In this document: positions 1 to 8,681 of the stretch, piece after piece | Position numbering within the stretch: the first letter of the stretch is position 1 | Layout of the letters: the number at the start of each line of letters is the position of its first letter | NCBI GenBank assembly: GCA_038319025.1 | Contig: JBBQCW010000006.1 | Span: 1-64,000, forward strand | DNA: 64,000 nt | Source: JBBQCW01 sp038319025 | Lineage (GTDB): Bacteria > Actinomycetota > Thermoleophilia > Solirubrobacterales > Solirubrobacteraceae | Reading direction: 5' to 3' | Program-made: the position numbers and the translations under genes | Notes under the pieces: model-generated | Database searches by the model: none | What the model was told of the DNA's origin: nothing | Seen by the model: the letters and a program-made list of their open reading frames with translations, nothing else

Positions 1-827
1 TCCGCGTCGTCGAACACCAGGAACGGCGCGTTCCCGCCCAGCTCCATCGACACGCGCAGCACCTGCTCGGCCGCCTGCTCGATGAGCCGCTTGCCGATCT
101 CCGTGGAGCCCGTGAAGGACAGCTTGCGCAGCCGCGGGTCGGCGATCAGCGGCGCCATCGTGGCGCCCGACTTCGCCGCCGTCACCACGTTCAGCACGCC
201 CGGCGGCAGGCCCGCCTCCTCAAAGATCCTGGCCAGCGCCAGCATGCACAGCGGGGTCTGCTGCGCAGGCTTCACGACGACGGTGCAGCCGGCCGCGATG
301 GCCGGGCCGATCTTCCGCGTGCCCATCGCCAGCGGGAAGTTCCACGGGGTGATGAACAGGCATGGCCCCACGGGCTGATCCATCGTGAGGATGTTGTTCA
401 CGCCCGTCTCGTTGCGCCCGAAGCGCCCGCCGATGCGCACCGCCTCCTCCGCGTACCAACGCAGATACGCAGCCGCGTACACAACCTCGCCGCGCGACTC
501 GGCGATCGGCTTGCCCATCTCCAACGTCATCAGCAGCGCCAGATCTTCCTGCTGGGCCACCATCGCCTCGTACGCACGGCGCAGGATGTCGCTGCGGTCG
601 CGCGGGGCGACGGCACGAAAGCTCTGGAACGCATCGTGCGCGGCGGTCAGGGCCGCCAACGCGTCGTCGACGGTCGCGTCGGCCACATCGCACAGTGTGT
701 CCCCGGTCGACGGGTCCTCCACGCGCAGGGTGCCGCCGCCGGACGCTGCGCGCCACTCGCCGCCGATGAACAAGGTGTGGGGGACGGCCGCAACTACGGC
801 GGCCTCCGCGGGAAGGACGGTGCTCAT
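1..827 (-). CDS. NAD(P)-dependent aldehyde dehydrogenase (succinate-semialdehyde dehydrogenase type), partial at the left edge
   Basis: About 275 N-terminal residues are present; the C-terminal part, including the catalytic cysteine, lies beyond the window. The protein reads MSTVLPAEAA..., then shows aldehyde dehydrogenase family signatures: TPWNFPLAMGTRK in the coenzyme-binding fold, FTGSTEIGKRL around the Rossmann loop, and MELGGNAPF, which holds the general-base glutamate. Family members oxidise aldehydes to acids with NAD(P)+ in the cytoplasm. The gene starts 9 bp after the frame-corrected end of the upstream monooxygenase, so the two probably form one oxidation unit. Substrate assignment to succinate semialdehyde rests on general similarity only. 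Confidence 0.9.
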   Translation of the reverse strand, partial: MSTVLPAEAAVVAAVPHTLFIGGEWRAASGGGTLRVEDPSTGDTLCDVADATVDDALAALTAAHDAFQSFRAVAPRDRSDILRRAYEAMVAQQEDLALLMTLEMGKPIAESRGEVVYAAAYLRWYAEEAVRIGGRFGRNETGVNNILTMDQPVGPCLFITPWNFPLAMGTRKIGPAIAAGCTVVVKPAQQTPLCMLALARIFEEAGLPPGVLNVVTAAKSGATMAPLIADPRLRKLSFTGSTEIGKRLIEQAAEQVLRVSMELGGNAPFLVFDDA

Positions 828-836
828 GCTTCGATC

Positions 837-951
837 CTAGATGGCCGCGACGGGCGCCCGGTCAAAGCGGTAGTCGGTGAGGTCGTAATGCCCGCTGACC
901 CAGGCGGCCTCGAGCGTCGTCGACGAGCGGATCGGCACGTCGCCGTGCTGC
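837..951 (-). other. Frame-shifted C-terminal tail of the monooxygenase
   Basis: In the frame one base away from the main ORF, this stretch encodes QHGDVPIRSSTTLEAAW followed by VSGHYDLTDYRFDRAP and a TAG stop at 839-837. This is the ending expected for this monooxygenase family: residues after YYFD normally continue with a basic residue, HGD and, further on, a DYRF-like motif. Removing one base near 951 joins the two parts. It is separate from the downstream aldehyde dehydrogenase, which starts at 827. Confidence 0.75.
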
Positions 952-2337
952 GTCGAAGTAGTAGCTGTGAGCGTCGCCGCACCCACCCTGGAAGAACACC
1001 TGATGCTTGCGACGGCGCAGCATCTGGGCGAAGTAGCGCGCGTTCGCGGCGGGCGTCACCTCAACCCGATTGGCACCCTGCCGGCGCGCCTCACTGAGGC
1101 AGCGGACGATGTGGCGCATCTGGTTCTCGATCAGCGTGAAGTAGGACGCGCCGTTGAACCCGTAGGGACCGAGGATCGAGAACAGGTTGGGGAAACCGGG
1201 GACGCTGACGCCTTGGTAGGACTGGAAACGGTGCTCGGCCCAGAACGCGTCCAGGTCCACGCCGCCTGAACCGACGACCGGGTACGGCGGCATGTTGCCG
1301 GACTCGAACACCTTGAACCCGGTGGCCAGAATCAGCACGTCGATCTCGTGGTCGACACCGTCGGTGGTCTGCACGCCCGTCGGGGTTATGCGGGCGATCG
1401 GCGTCGTCTCGAGGTGGACGTTCTCCCGGTTGTAGGCAGCCAGGTACTGGTTGGAGAACCCGGGACGCTTGCAGCCCAGACCGTAGCCGGGCGTGAGCTT
1501 GTCGCGCACGACGGGATCATGCACCTCGCGCTCAAGATGCTTCAGGCCCGACCGCTCGCCGAGCTTGGCCGCGGGCAGGCGGTCGGCGAAGTTCGCCGCC
1601 AGCGGAAAGATCATCTCGACGTACGTCTGGCTGACCGCGCGCAACGCCCAGCGGGCGCCCGGGATGCGCAGCAGCGCGCGGAAGCGAGCGGGCAGCTCCC
1701 GATCGGGCTTGGGCAAGCACCAGATCGGCGTGCGCTGGAACACCGTCAGGTGAGACACCTCCGGCGCGATCGTCGGGACGAGCTGTACCGATGAGGCGCC
1801 CGTGCCGATCACGGCCACCCGCTTGCCGCGCAAGTCCAGCGAGTTGTCCCAGCGGGCGGTGTGCACGGTGGTTCCGGCGAAGTCATCCACCCCCGGGATG
1901 TCCGGCGGCTTGGGCTGAGAGAACACGCCCGTGGCGCCGATCACGTGGCGGGCGGTGATCGTCTCGCCGCTCTCCGTCGACAACCGCCACAAGGTCTCGT
2001 CGTCGTCAAAGACCGACTTGATCACCTTCGTGTTCAGACGCACGCGGCCCTGCAGGCCATACCGGTCCACCAAGTCGTCCGCGTAACGCTTGAGTTCGCT
2101 CCCCGGGGCGTACACGCGCGACCAGTCCGCCCGCTGCTCGTAGGAGAACTGGTAGCTGAACGACGGGATGTCAACCGCCACGCCGGGGTACGTGTTCCAG
2201 TACCACGCGCCGCCGGTACCGCCGCCTGCCTCGAGAATCGCGAAGTCCTCGAACCCCGCCTTGGCGAGAGCGATGCCCGCGCCGATCCCGGAGAAGCCGC
2301 CACCGATGATGGCGACCTCATGGTCCGGGCCCGGCAT
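862..2337 (-). CDS. Flavin-containing Baeyer-Villiger-type monooxygenase, frameshifted near its C-terminus
   Basis: The protein starts MPGPDHEV and has an FAD-binding GGGFSG motif at residues 12-17, the Baeyer-Villiger fingerprint FAGTTVHTARWD (FxGxxxHxxxW[D/P]) and a second, NADPH-binding VIGTGASS motif. This family inserts oxygen into ketones using FAD and NADPH. The start is the ATG at 2337, one base after the MaoC stop (tga-g-atg); the ORF is open further upstream but overlaps maoC. After HSYYFD (about position 952) the reading frame turns into Arg-rich sequence and stops at 862. The neighbouring frame continues with family-like sequence to 837. The gene is therefore either recently broken or carries a one-base sequencing error. 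Confidence 0.85.
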   Translation of the reverse strand: MPGPDHEVAIIGGGFSGIGAGIALAKAGFEDFAILEAGGGTGGAWYWNTYPGVAVDIPSFSYQFSYEQRADWSRVYAPGSELKRYADDLVDRYGLQGRVRLNTKVIKSVFDDDETLWRLSTESGETITARHVIGATGVFSQPKPPDIPGVDDFAGTTVHTARWDNSLDLRGKRVAVIGTGASSVQLVPTIAPEVSHLTVFQRTPIWCLPKPDRELPARFRALLRIPGARWALRAVSQTYVEMIFPLAANFADRLPAAKLGERSGLKHLEREVHDPVVRDKLTPGYGLGCKRPGFSNQYLAAYNRENVHLETTPIARITPTGVQTTDGVDHEIDVLILATGFKVFESGNMPPYPVVGSGGVDLDAFWAEHRFQSYQGVSVPGFPNLFSILGPYGFNGASYFTLIENQMRHIVRCLSEARRQGANRVEVTPAANARYFAQMLRRRKHQVFFQGGCGDAHSYYFDAARRRADPLVDDARGRLGQRALRPHRLPL

Positions 2338-2338
2338 C

Positions 2339-2794
2339 TCAGCCACCGAAGACGCGCGCCAGCGACTCCGCCACACACACGGGCTTCGTGCCGCCCTCGA
2401 CCTCGAACGTCTGCTTGATCGTGATCTGCAGGCCGCCAGGAACGTCTTCGACGCTGAGCAGATCGGCGCGCATCCGCAGCTTGGAGCCGACGGGAACGGG
2501 AGCCGGGAACCGGACCTTGCCGTAGCCGTAGTTCACGCCGAAGGCGAAGCCGTCCATCGTGAAAATCTCGTAAGAGAGTTTGGGCCCGAGCGACAGGGTG
2601 AACAGCCCGTGGGCGATGGTGCCGCCGAAAGGCGTCTCCTTGGCCCGCTCGGCATCCACGTGAATCCACTGGAAGTCCTCGGTCGCCTCGGCGAACGCGT
2701 TGATCTTCTCCTGGGTGATGTCGACCCAGTCGCTGACGCCGAGCTCCTCGCCGACCTTCGCCTTCAGTTCGTCCACACCGCTGATCGTGAGCAT
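2339..2794 (-). CDS. MaoC-like (R)-specific enoyl-CoA hydratase
   Basis: This 151-residue protein has a single hot-dog fold of the MaoC/NodN type. The hydratase signature begins around DFQWIHVDAERA and continues with PFGGTIAHGLFTLSL. Such enzymes hydrate trans-2-enoyl-CoA in the cytoplasm. A strong ribosome binding site (AGGAGAGG) lies 8-9 nt before the ATG, so this gene, unlike many here, is translated from a leadered mRNA. A TACCCT -10-like hexamer sits further upstream, just beyond the ubiB stop. It is the first gene of a probable maoC-monooxygenase-aldehyde dehydrogenase operon; the stop and next start are separated by one base. The true acyl substrate is not evident. Confidence 0.9.
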   Translation of the reverse strand: MLTISGVDELKAKVGEELGVSDWVDITQEKINAFAEATEDFQWIHVDAERAKETPFGGTIAHGLFTLSLGPKLSYEIFTMDGFAFGVNYGYGKVRFPAPVPVGSKLRMRADLLSVEDVPGGLQITIKQTFEVEGGTKPVCVAESLARVFGG

Positions 2795-2835
2795 GTCTGC
2801 CTCTCCTGGAGTTCGCGTTCGCTGCAGAGAGGGTA

Positions 2836-4224
2836 TTACGCGGCGCGTGCGGCTAGGTGCTCGTCCTCGAGAACGCCCAACGGCGTCGACGGCGCAGACT
2901 GCGCGATGTACTCCAGCGCGAGCGCGCCCCAGTCGGCGCCGGCGCGCAATTCCCCCAGGACGGCGAACAGCAGGCCCTCCATCCGTCGGATCAGCAAGGC
3001 CTGGGGCGGCAGGGTCTGCTTGCGCATATTTTCGAAGTGCGGCGACCGCGGGGAGCTACTCAACTCGATCGCATCACGCACGTAGTCCGGGTCCAGCCGA
3101 CGGAAGCCCTCGACGAAGTACCACTCGCCCGCCGAGGCAAGTTGATCGAGGACGTCGTCGGGGTGAAACTCGCCGGGCTCGGGCAGGTAACCCAGCTCCG
3201 ACAGCCCGGTGTGCACGCCCTCCGCGTCGCCGTCGATGACGGCCTGGGCGAGGGCACGCTCCCCCGCCAGATACGCCGGATCAACTCGGCGCATCAGACC
3301 GAAATCCAGGAAGCAGACGCGACCGTCCTCGGCCAGCATGTAGTTGCCCGGGTGCGGATCGCCGGAGGCAAGGTGCTCGCGCTCGAGCAGGCCGTAGAAG
3401 AACCGGAAGACGATCTCCGCGAACCGGTCGCGCTCGGCCTCGGGCAGTTTCTTGATCTCCTCGAACGCCATGCCCGGGACGTACTCGCTCACGAGCACGC
3501 GCCGCGTGGACATCGCGGTGTCGACCGCTGGGATCTTCACGAACGGGTGATGGCGGAACGCCCGCGCCACCTGCCGCTGGTTCTGCGCTTCGATCTCGTA
3601 GTCCAGTTCCTCGCCGATGCGCTCGCGCAGTTCGCCGAGGATGGCTTTGGCGTCGAGCCCGGGGGCCATGCGCTTGATCAGCGGGACGAGCAGCTTGACG
3701 TTGCGCATGTCGGTTTCGACCGCCTCGGCCACACCGGGGTACTGGACCTTGACGGCGACTTCCCGCCCGTCATGCGTGATGGCGCGGTAGACCTGCCCGA
3801 TCGAAGCGGCCGCTATGGGCTTTTCGTCGAACGACGCAAACGCGGTGCCGATCTTCTCGCCGAGATCCTGTTCGAGCAGCTTGCGCATGTCCTTGAACGG
3901 AACCTTGGGCGCGTCGTCACGCAGCGCGGCGAGGCGACCCTTGAAGTTCTCGCGCTCATCCGCAGGAATCAGGTCGAAGTCGATCGTCGACAGAACCTGC
4001 CCGATCTTCATCGCCGCGCCCTTCATCTGCCCGAGCTGGGTGACGAGCTCGTCGGCGAGGGCCATGGCGCGCTTGGCGCTGGCCTCGTCGGCCTTCTCAT
4101 CGGTCCGCATCCGGTTGACGGTGCGGGTCCCGGCCCAGCGTGCGCTCTGCCCGGCGACCATCCCACCGAACTTGGCAGTGCGGACGATTCGGTTGGTGGG
4201 GACTTTGGCTTCTTTGTCGGCCAT
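2836..4224 (-). CDS. ABC1/UbiB-family atypical kinase (AarF)
   Basis: The 462-residue protein carries the ADCK/UbiB hallmarks: the KxGQ motif (KIGQ, residues 73-76), the alanine-rich nucleotide loop AAASIGQVYRA, the catalytic-loop region SGDPHPGNYML and the metal-binding DFG (FLDFGLMRR). UbiB proteins are ATPases linked to isoprenoid-lipid and quinone metabolism at the membrane. The start was chosen at MADKEAKVP, because the open frame further upstream is arginine-rich and runs into the MFS gene. It is 34 bp downstream of the MFS stop on the same strand. No ubiquinone or menaquinone genes are adjacent, so the exact target is unknown. Confidence 0.9.
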   Translation of the reverse strand: MADKEAKVPTNRIVRTAKFGGMVAGQSARWAGTRTVNRMRTDEKADEASAKRAMALADELVTQLGQMKGAAMKIGQVLSTIDFDLIPADERENFKGRLAALRDDAPKVPFKDMRKLLEQDLGEKIGTAFASFDEKPIAAASIGQVYRAITHDGREVAVKVQYPGVAEAVETDMRNVKLLVPLIKRMAPGLDAKAILGELRERIGEELDYEIEAQNQRQVARAFRHHPFVKIPAVDTAMSTRRVLVSEYVPGMAFEEIKKLPEAERDRFAEIVFRFFYGLLEREHLASGDPHPGNYMLAEDGRVCFLDFGLMRRVDPAYLAGERALAQAVIDGDAEGVHTGLSELGYLPEPGEFHPDDVLDQLASAGEWYFVEGFRRLDPDYVRDAIELSSSPRSPHFENMRKQTLPPQALLIRRMEGLLFAVLGELRAGADWGALALEYIAQSAPSTPLGVLEDEHLAARAA

Positions 4225-4258
4225 GCGCAGGGGGTACGTCAGGGGCTGCCCTGAAGTA

Positions 4259-5899
4259 TCACCCTCCGGCTGTACCGGCCGGAGCAGCCTGCGCGTGCGC
4301 GACCGCCGCGGCGGTGTCCTGCGCGTGGTATTCGGCGAGCAGCTCCTTCTCCCGCGGGCCCTTCGGGAAGCAGAAGAACACGAGCAGCGCCCCGAGCGCC
4401 ACGGCGATACAGCCCGCCGAATAGGCCCACGCCTGGCCGTCGACGAACGACTGTTTAGCGGCGGCGATGATCTGCGTGCTGTATTGCGGGTACTGCTCGG
4501 CCACCGACGCCGCGCTGGAGAAGGACTTCTGCAGCTCGGCCTCCACGTTGCTGCTGACCTTCGACCCGTTGGGGGCGCTGCTGACCGCCGACGCCACGGC
4601 AGCCGCATAACCAGCCGTCAACAGGGCACCAAGGATCGACTGCATGATCGCCCCGCCGAGGTCGCGCTGCAGGTCGGCGGTGCCGGACGCCATGCCGGCC
4701 TTCTGCACCGGCACCGAGCCGGTCAGCGAGTGCGAGGCGGGCGTGCCGGCCAGGCCGACGCCGGTGCCGACGAGCGCGTAGGCCAAGCCCACCTTCCAGT
4801 ACGGGATGCCGTCCTTCCAGAGGAGCAGCATCACCAGGAACCCCAAGAAGCAAAACGCGTATCCGCAGAGCAGTGTGAAGCGCGCGCCGTGAGATTCGAT
4901 CAGCTTCGCGGATCGTGGGGCGGCGATGACCATGCAGACGATCGCCGGCAGGATCGACAGGCCGGCGTCGAGCGTCGAGTAGCCCAGCACGTTCTGCAGG
5001 AACTGCTGGCCCACGAACATCGCCGCCATCAGCGAACCGAACACGATGATGCCCGCGACCGCTGCGACCCAGAACACGCGTCGCGCGGCGATGTCGAGGT
5101 CGTAGAGCGGGTTCTTCGCCCGCCGCTCGCGCCACAGAAACGCGATCACCGTGAGCACCGTCACGCCGAGGATGGCGATCGCCGTGTCGAACTTCGCAGG
5201 GACGGCGATGAAATTGATCCCCAGGACCAGCGTGCCGACGAGCACGATCGACAGGACCCCGCCGAGGTTGTCCACCGGGTCCCGGCTCTCATTCACGTGA
5301 GCGGGCACCAGTCGCCAGGCCATGACAAACGCAACGGCCGCGAGCGGCAGGGTGACGAGGAAAACCGAGCCCCACTCGAAGTGCTCGAGAAGCGCGCCGG
5401 CGATGAGCGGCCCCAGCGCCGAGATGGCGCCGCCCAGTGCGGACCAGAGGGCGATCGACTTGGTCCGCTCCGGGCCGGACCACAGAGCAGTGATCAGCGC
5501 CAGCGTCGTCGGATAGGCCATGCCCGCGGCCACGCCGCCCAGCAGGCGCGCGCCGATGAGTACCTCGACCGACGGCGCAAAGGCCGCCAGAAGACATGCC
5601 GGCACCGACAGCGCGACGCCGAGCAGCAGCATCATCTTGCGCCCATACCGGTCGCCGAGGGCGCCGAGATAGAGCACGGAGCAGGCCAGGCCCAACGAGT
5701 AGGCGACGGCGACCAGGTTGAGCTGGGTCTGTGAGGCGTCAAACGCCTTGCCGATGTCCGGCAGGGCGACGTTGGCAACGGCCAGGTTGAGGTTGGCGAC
5801 CGCGGCCACCAGGATCAGTGCGATCAGGACCTTTTTGGCGTGCTTGGGTGCGGTGGAGGGCTCCTCGACCTCCCCCGCCGCCACGTCGGCGGTGCTCAT
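4259..5899 (-). CDS. MFS transporter, DHA2 (EmrB/QacA-like) drug exporter family
   Basis: The 546-residue protein has about 14 hydrophobic segments, as in the DHA2 proton antiporters that export drugs and other small molecules. Seen are an N-terminal helix (KVLIALILVAAVANLNLAV), the loop motif GALGDRYGRKMM between TM2 and TM3, and antiporter-type sequence near TM5 (AALGGAISALGPLIAG). A roughly 70-residue extracytoplasmic loop near the C-terminus contains NVEAELQKSF. The start at MSTADVAAG was chosen because the longer ORF upstream is not coding-like. It is divergent from the exonuclease gene with 51 bp between starts. A CATGCT hexamer lies 8 nt before the ATG and resembles the leaderless -10 pattern. 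Substrate unknown. Confidence 0.9.
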   Translation of the reverse strand: MSTADVAAGEVEEPSTAPKHAKKVLIALILVAAVANLNLAVANVALPDIGKAFDASQTQLNLVAVAYSLGLACSVLYLGALGDRYGRKMMLLLGVALSVPACLLAAFAPSVEVLIGARLLGGVAAGMAYPTTLALITALWSGPERTKSIALWSALGGAISALGPLIAGALLEHFEWGSVFLVTLPLAAVAFVMAWRLVPAHVNESRDPVDNLGGVLSIVLVGTLVLGINFIAVPAKFDTAIAILGVTVLTVIAFLWRERRAKNPLYDLDIAARRVFWVAAVAGIIVFGSLMAAMFVGQQFLQNVLGYSTLDAGLSILPAIVCMVIAAPRSAKLIESHGARFTLLCGYAFCFLGFLVMLLLWKDGIPYWKVGLAYALVGTGVGLAGTPASHSLTGSVPVQKAGMASGTADLQRDLGGAIMQSILGALLTAGYAAAVASAVSSAPNGSKVSSNVEAELQKSFSSAASVAEQYPQYSTQIIAAAKQSFVDGQAWAYSAGCIAVALGALLVFFCFPKGPREKELLAEYHAQDTAAAVAHAQAAPAGTAGG

Positions 5900-5950
5900 G
5901 GGTCGGGAGCATGACGCATTGCGCGGGGGTCGGGCAGACTTGCAGGGGCG

Positions 5951-6826
5951 ATGCCCGGCCCACTCCTTGTCGTCGACACCCCGTCGATCCTGTACCGCGC
6001 GTTCTTCGCGTTGCCCAAGAGCATCCGCGGGGCAGATGGACGCTCGGTCAACGCGCTGCTGGGTACAGCCAATCTGGTGCTGCAGGCGGTCGAGCGTTTT
6101 GCCCCGCGGGCGGTGATCTTGTGCTTCGGCGCCGAGGCCGCTGCGTACCGCGTGGCCATCTACGACGGCTACCACGCTGACCGACCCCCGATGCCCGATG
6201 AGCTAGTTCATCAGTGGGAGGACGCGCCCCCGTTCTTCGCCGCATTCGCTTGGCCCTCGCTGCACGCCGGCGACCTCGAGGCCGACGATCTGCTGGGCAC
6301 GCTGGCGTCGCTTGAGCGTGACGCGGGGGGCACCGCCGTGCTGTTCACCGGCGACCGCGACATGTTCCAGTGCGTCGACTCCTCCGTGCGGGTCCTCTTC
6401 CCGGCCAAAGGTGGAGCCGACGACATGGGGGTCGATGAGGTGCGCGCCAAGGCGGGAGTCGAGCCCGGGCAGATCCCGGATCTGATCGCGTTGCGTGGCG
6501 ACCCGTCGGACGGGATCCCGGGCGCGACCGGGATCGGCGCCAAGGGCGCGGCCGAACTGCTGGGCGAGTACGGAGATCTGGAGGGCGTGCTGGCTGCCGC
6601 GACGCTGGCGCCGCTCCCTGCCGGGATGACGCCACGGCGCGCCGCAACGCTCCGCGAACAGGCCGACGTGCTGCGCGGCTACCGCGACATGGCGACGCTG
6701 CGAGTGGTCGAGGGCGTGGAGCGCCCCGCCGACGCGCGGACCGACCGCGCGGGCGCCGCCGCCGCGGCCGATGCACGCGGGATGGGACGCCTGGCCGAGC
6801 GGCTCAGTGAGACGTCAGACGATTGA
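5951..6826 (+). CDS. Standalone 5'-3' exonuclease (FEN / PolI N-terminal family)
   Basis: The 291-residue protein matches the 5' nuclease domain of DNA polymerase I without a polymerase. Visible are the N-terminal VVDTPSILYRAFF, the metal-binding LEADDLLGTLA and TGDRDMFQCVD, and the helix-hairpin-helix segment LRGDPSDGIPGATGIGAKGA. Such proteins remove RNA primers and flap structures. The conserved acidic residues expected for two metal ions appear present. SD-like GCAGGGG lies upstream of the ATG. It is divergent from the MFS gene and convergent with ychF across 62 bp that hold no recognisable gene. Confidence 0.9.
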   Translation: MPGPLLVVDTPSILYRAFFALPKSIRGADGRSVNALLGTANLVLQAVERFAPRAVILCFGAEAAAYRVAIYDGYHADRPPMPDELVHQWEDAPPFFAAFAWPSLHAGDLEADDLLGTLASLERDAGGTAVLFTGDRDMFQCVDSSVRVLFPAKGGADDMGVDEVRAKAGVEPGQIPDLIALRGDPSDGIPGATGIGAKGAAELLGEYGDLEGVLAAATLAPLPAGMTPRRAATLREQADVLRGYRDMATLRVVEGVERPADARTDRAGAAAAADARGMGRLAERLSETSDD

Positions 6827-6888
6827 CGCCCACCTGTCGGTTGCAGATCGGATGACGTCCTGGCGCGGAGGTCCGAGTGCCGCGGGGC

Positions 6889-7968
6889 CTACGGCGTGAA
6901 CTTGACGTTGATCACGTCGCCGTCCTGCATTACGTAGTCGCGGCCTTCCAACCGGAGCGTGCCGCGGTCGCGGGCGCCCGCGGTGCCTCCCGCGTCGACC
7001 AACTCATCCCAGCCAACGATCTCCGCGCGGACGAACCCCTTCTGAATGTCACCGTGGATCTCGCCCGCGGCGTGCCACGCGGAGAGGCCGCGCTTCAGGT
7101 GCCAGCACTGCGCCGGCTTGTCCTCCCCGGCCGCAAAGAAAGCGATCAGGTCCAGGAGATCAAAGGCGCCGCGCACCACACGGCCCAGCCCCGACTCCCC
7201 GACGCCGAGATCGGCTCGCATCGCGATTGCGTCCTCGTCATCGAGTTCGCTCAACTCCGCTTCGATGCGCGATGACACGGCCACCGCCCCGGCTCCCTGA
7301 GCCGCAGCGTGATCAGCCACCTCGGCGGGGATCTCATCCGACCCCTCGTCCACATTGGCCACGAAAAGCACCGGCTTGGCCGTCAACGGATGGAGCAGCG
7401 TCGAGGCGTCCGGGGCATCGTCGGGGACCGGAACGGTGCGCGCCGGGCGACCGGCCTGCAGCGCGGCGATGACCGCGCTGAGCCATTGCTCCTCGGCGAT
7501 CGCATGCTTGTCGCCCCCGCGCGCCTCGCGAACGACGCGCGAGTGGCGACGCTCGGCCTGCTCGAGGTCGGCGTACATCAGCTCGGTCTCGATCGTGTCG
7601 ATGTCCCGCGCGGGGTTGACGCTGCCGTCGGAGTGGATGACGTTGTCGTCGGTGTGGGCGCGCACGACGTGCACCAGCGCATCGCACTCCCGGATGTTCG
7701 CCAGAAACTTGTTGCCCAGTCCCTCACCCTTGTGCGCCCCCGCGACGAGGCCGGCGATGTCGTGAAACGCGATGGTGTCCCACACAACCTCGCTGGCGCG
7801 AACCACCTGCGCCACCTGTTCCAGACGCTCGTCGGGCACGGGGACGATGGCCACGTTCGGCTCGATCGTGGTGAACGGGTAGTTCGCTGCCTCCGCCCCG
7901 GCCTGGGTGAGCGCGTTGAACAGCGAGGACTTCCCCGCGTTGGGCATGCCGACTATTCCGATCTTCAC
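6889..7968 (-). CDS. ychF: Redox-regulated ATPase YchF (Obg-like ATPase)
   Basis: The 359-residue protein begins MKIGIVGMPNAGKSS with a P-loop at residues 7-14. It contains the switch region YPFTTIEPNVAIV, the G3 motif FHDIAGLVAGAHKGEGLGN and the C-terminal TGS domain that ends with DGDVINVKF. YchF/OLA1 proteins bind ribosomes, prefer ATP and act in translation and stress responses. The start codon is GTG, overlapping the upstream PAP2 stop by four bases (GTGA), which indicates translational coupling. The length is normal for the family. Confidence 0.95.
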   Translation of the reverse strand: MKIGIVGMPNAGKSSLFNALTQAGAEAANYPFTTIEPNVAIVPVPDERLEQVAQVVRASEVVWDTIAFHDIAGLVAGAHKGEGLGNKFLANIRECDALVHVVRAHTDDNVIHSDGSVNPARDIDTIETELMYADLEQAERRHSRVVREARGGDKHAIAEEQWLSAVIAALQAGRPARTVPVPDDAPDASTLLHPLTAKPVLFVANVDEGSDEIPAEVADHAAAQGAGAVAVSSRIEAELSELDDEDAIAMRADLGVGESGLGRVVRGAFDLLDLIAFFAAGEDKPAQCWHLKRGLSAWHAAGEIHGDIQKGFVRAEIVGWDELVDAGGTAGARDRGTLRLEGRDYVMQDGDVINVKFTP

Positions 7969-8462
7969 CGGGCGAACCCTCCCACGACGTGGCCGAGCGT
8001 GGCGCCCGCCACGATGTCGGTCGGGTAGTGCACGCCCAGATAGAGCCGCGACAGGGCGAGGGAGACAGCCAGTGCGCGCAACGGCCCGGCGGGCAGGCCG
8101 GCAGCGGTCAGCGCCCTTGCGCCCGCGAACGACGTGGCGGCGTGGGTGGAGGGGAAGGAGAGCTGCGTCGGGGTGCCCGTGAGCGCCGGCAGATCGTCGA
8201 TCACCGGGCGCGGCCGGCGCACCACGTTCTTCACTGCGACGTTGGCCACAAACGCCCCGGCGACCGCCGCGGCCGCCCGGGCCGCGCCGCGCCGATGCGC
8301 CGGAGAAAGGGCGGCGGCTCCCGCCAGCGCGAACCAGATCGCACCGTGCTCACCCAGCCGCGAGTAGGCGTGTGCAGCCCGTTCAGCCGCGGGCGAGTGC
8401 CCGGCCGTGCGCGCAAACCGCAGCCCGGCCAGGTCGATCTCGGCGAGGCGGGTCAGACTCAG
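7965..8462 (-). CDS. PAP2-family phosphatase with an apparent CTG start
   Basis: The C-terminal part shows the three phosphatase motifs: KNVVRRPRP, PSTHAATSFAG and SRLYLGVHYPTD. The family dephosphorylates lipid phosphates or undecaprenyl pyrophosphate at the membrane. ATG, GTG or TTG starts in frame exist only from the GTG at 8249, which would give 94 residues and remove the N-terminal helices. The frame stays open and protein-like to 8462, adding SLTRLAEIDLAGLRFART and a hydrophobic helix, for the usual family length of about 165. A CTG at 8462-8460 overlaps the upstream stop as CTGA, the same geometry as ATGA overlaps elsewhere here. A CTG start is therefore inferred; a frameshift is the alternative. 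Confidence 0.8.
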   Translation of the reverse strand: MSLTRLAEIDLAGLRFARTAGHSPAAERAAHAYSRLGEHGAIWFALAGAAALSPAHRRGAARAAAAVAGAFVANVAVKNVVRRPRPVIDDLPALTGTPTQLSFPSTHAATSFAGARALTAAGLPAGPLRALAVSLALSRLYLGVHYPTDIVAGATLGHVVGGFAR

Positions 8463-8680
8463 AGCCCGAAGCCCACGCGCGGCTCATCACGCTCAAGGCG
8501 CACGTAGTCGACGCTCTCAGGCCGCAGGGAGACGGGACCGTCCTCGGTCTCCACCTCGATCAGGCCCTCGCCGACGAGCGCCTTCAGGAGCTTGCCGTGC
8601 GCCGCCTCGGTCACGCGCAGGCCGAGGACCTGGCCGCCGTGGAATCCGATGCTGATGCGCTGAATCTGGGTCTTGGGCAT
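8459..8680 (-). CDS. Conserved small protein of unknown function, 73 aa
   Basis: This is a short soluble protein, MPKTQIQRISIGFHGGQVLG..., alternating charged and hydrophobic residues with a probable beta-rich fold. There is no signal peptide, membrane segment or metal motif. It starts one base after the epimerase stop (tga-c-atg) and its own stop overlaps the apparent CTG start of the PAP2 gene. It therefore sits inside an epimerase-unknown-PAP2-ychF operon. Its codon use (GC3-rich) matches its neighbours, which supports it as a real gene. I do not recognise its function. Confidence 0.75.
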   Translation of the reverse strand: MPKTQIQRISIGFHGGQVLGLRVTEAAHGKLLKALVGEGLIEVETEDGPVSLRPESVDYVRLERDEPRVGFGL

Positions 8681-8681
8681 G

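Noticed and set aside
3815..5734. 639-residue plus-strand open frame antisense to the UbiB and MFS genes
   Set aside because: It is Arg/Asp/Gln/His-rich low-complexity sequence produced by high-GC antisense of real genes; no family motifs or start signals.
6827..6888. Possible small gene or terminator between the exonuclease and ychF
   Set aside because: No open frame with coding-like codon use and no convincing hairpin with a T-run.
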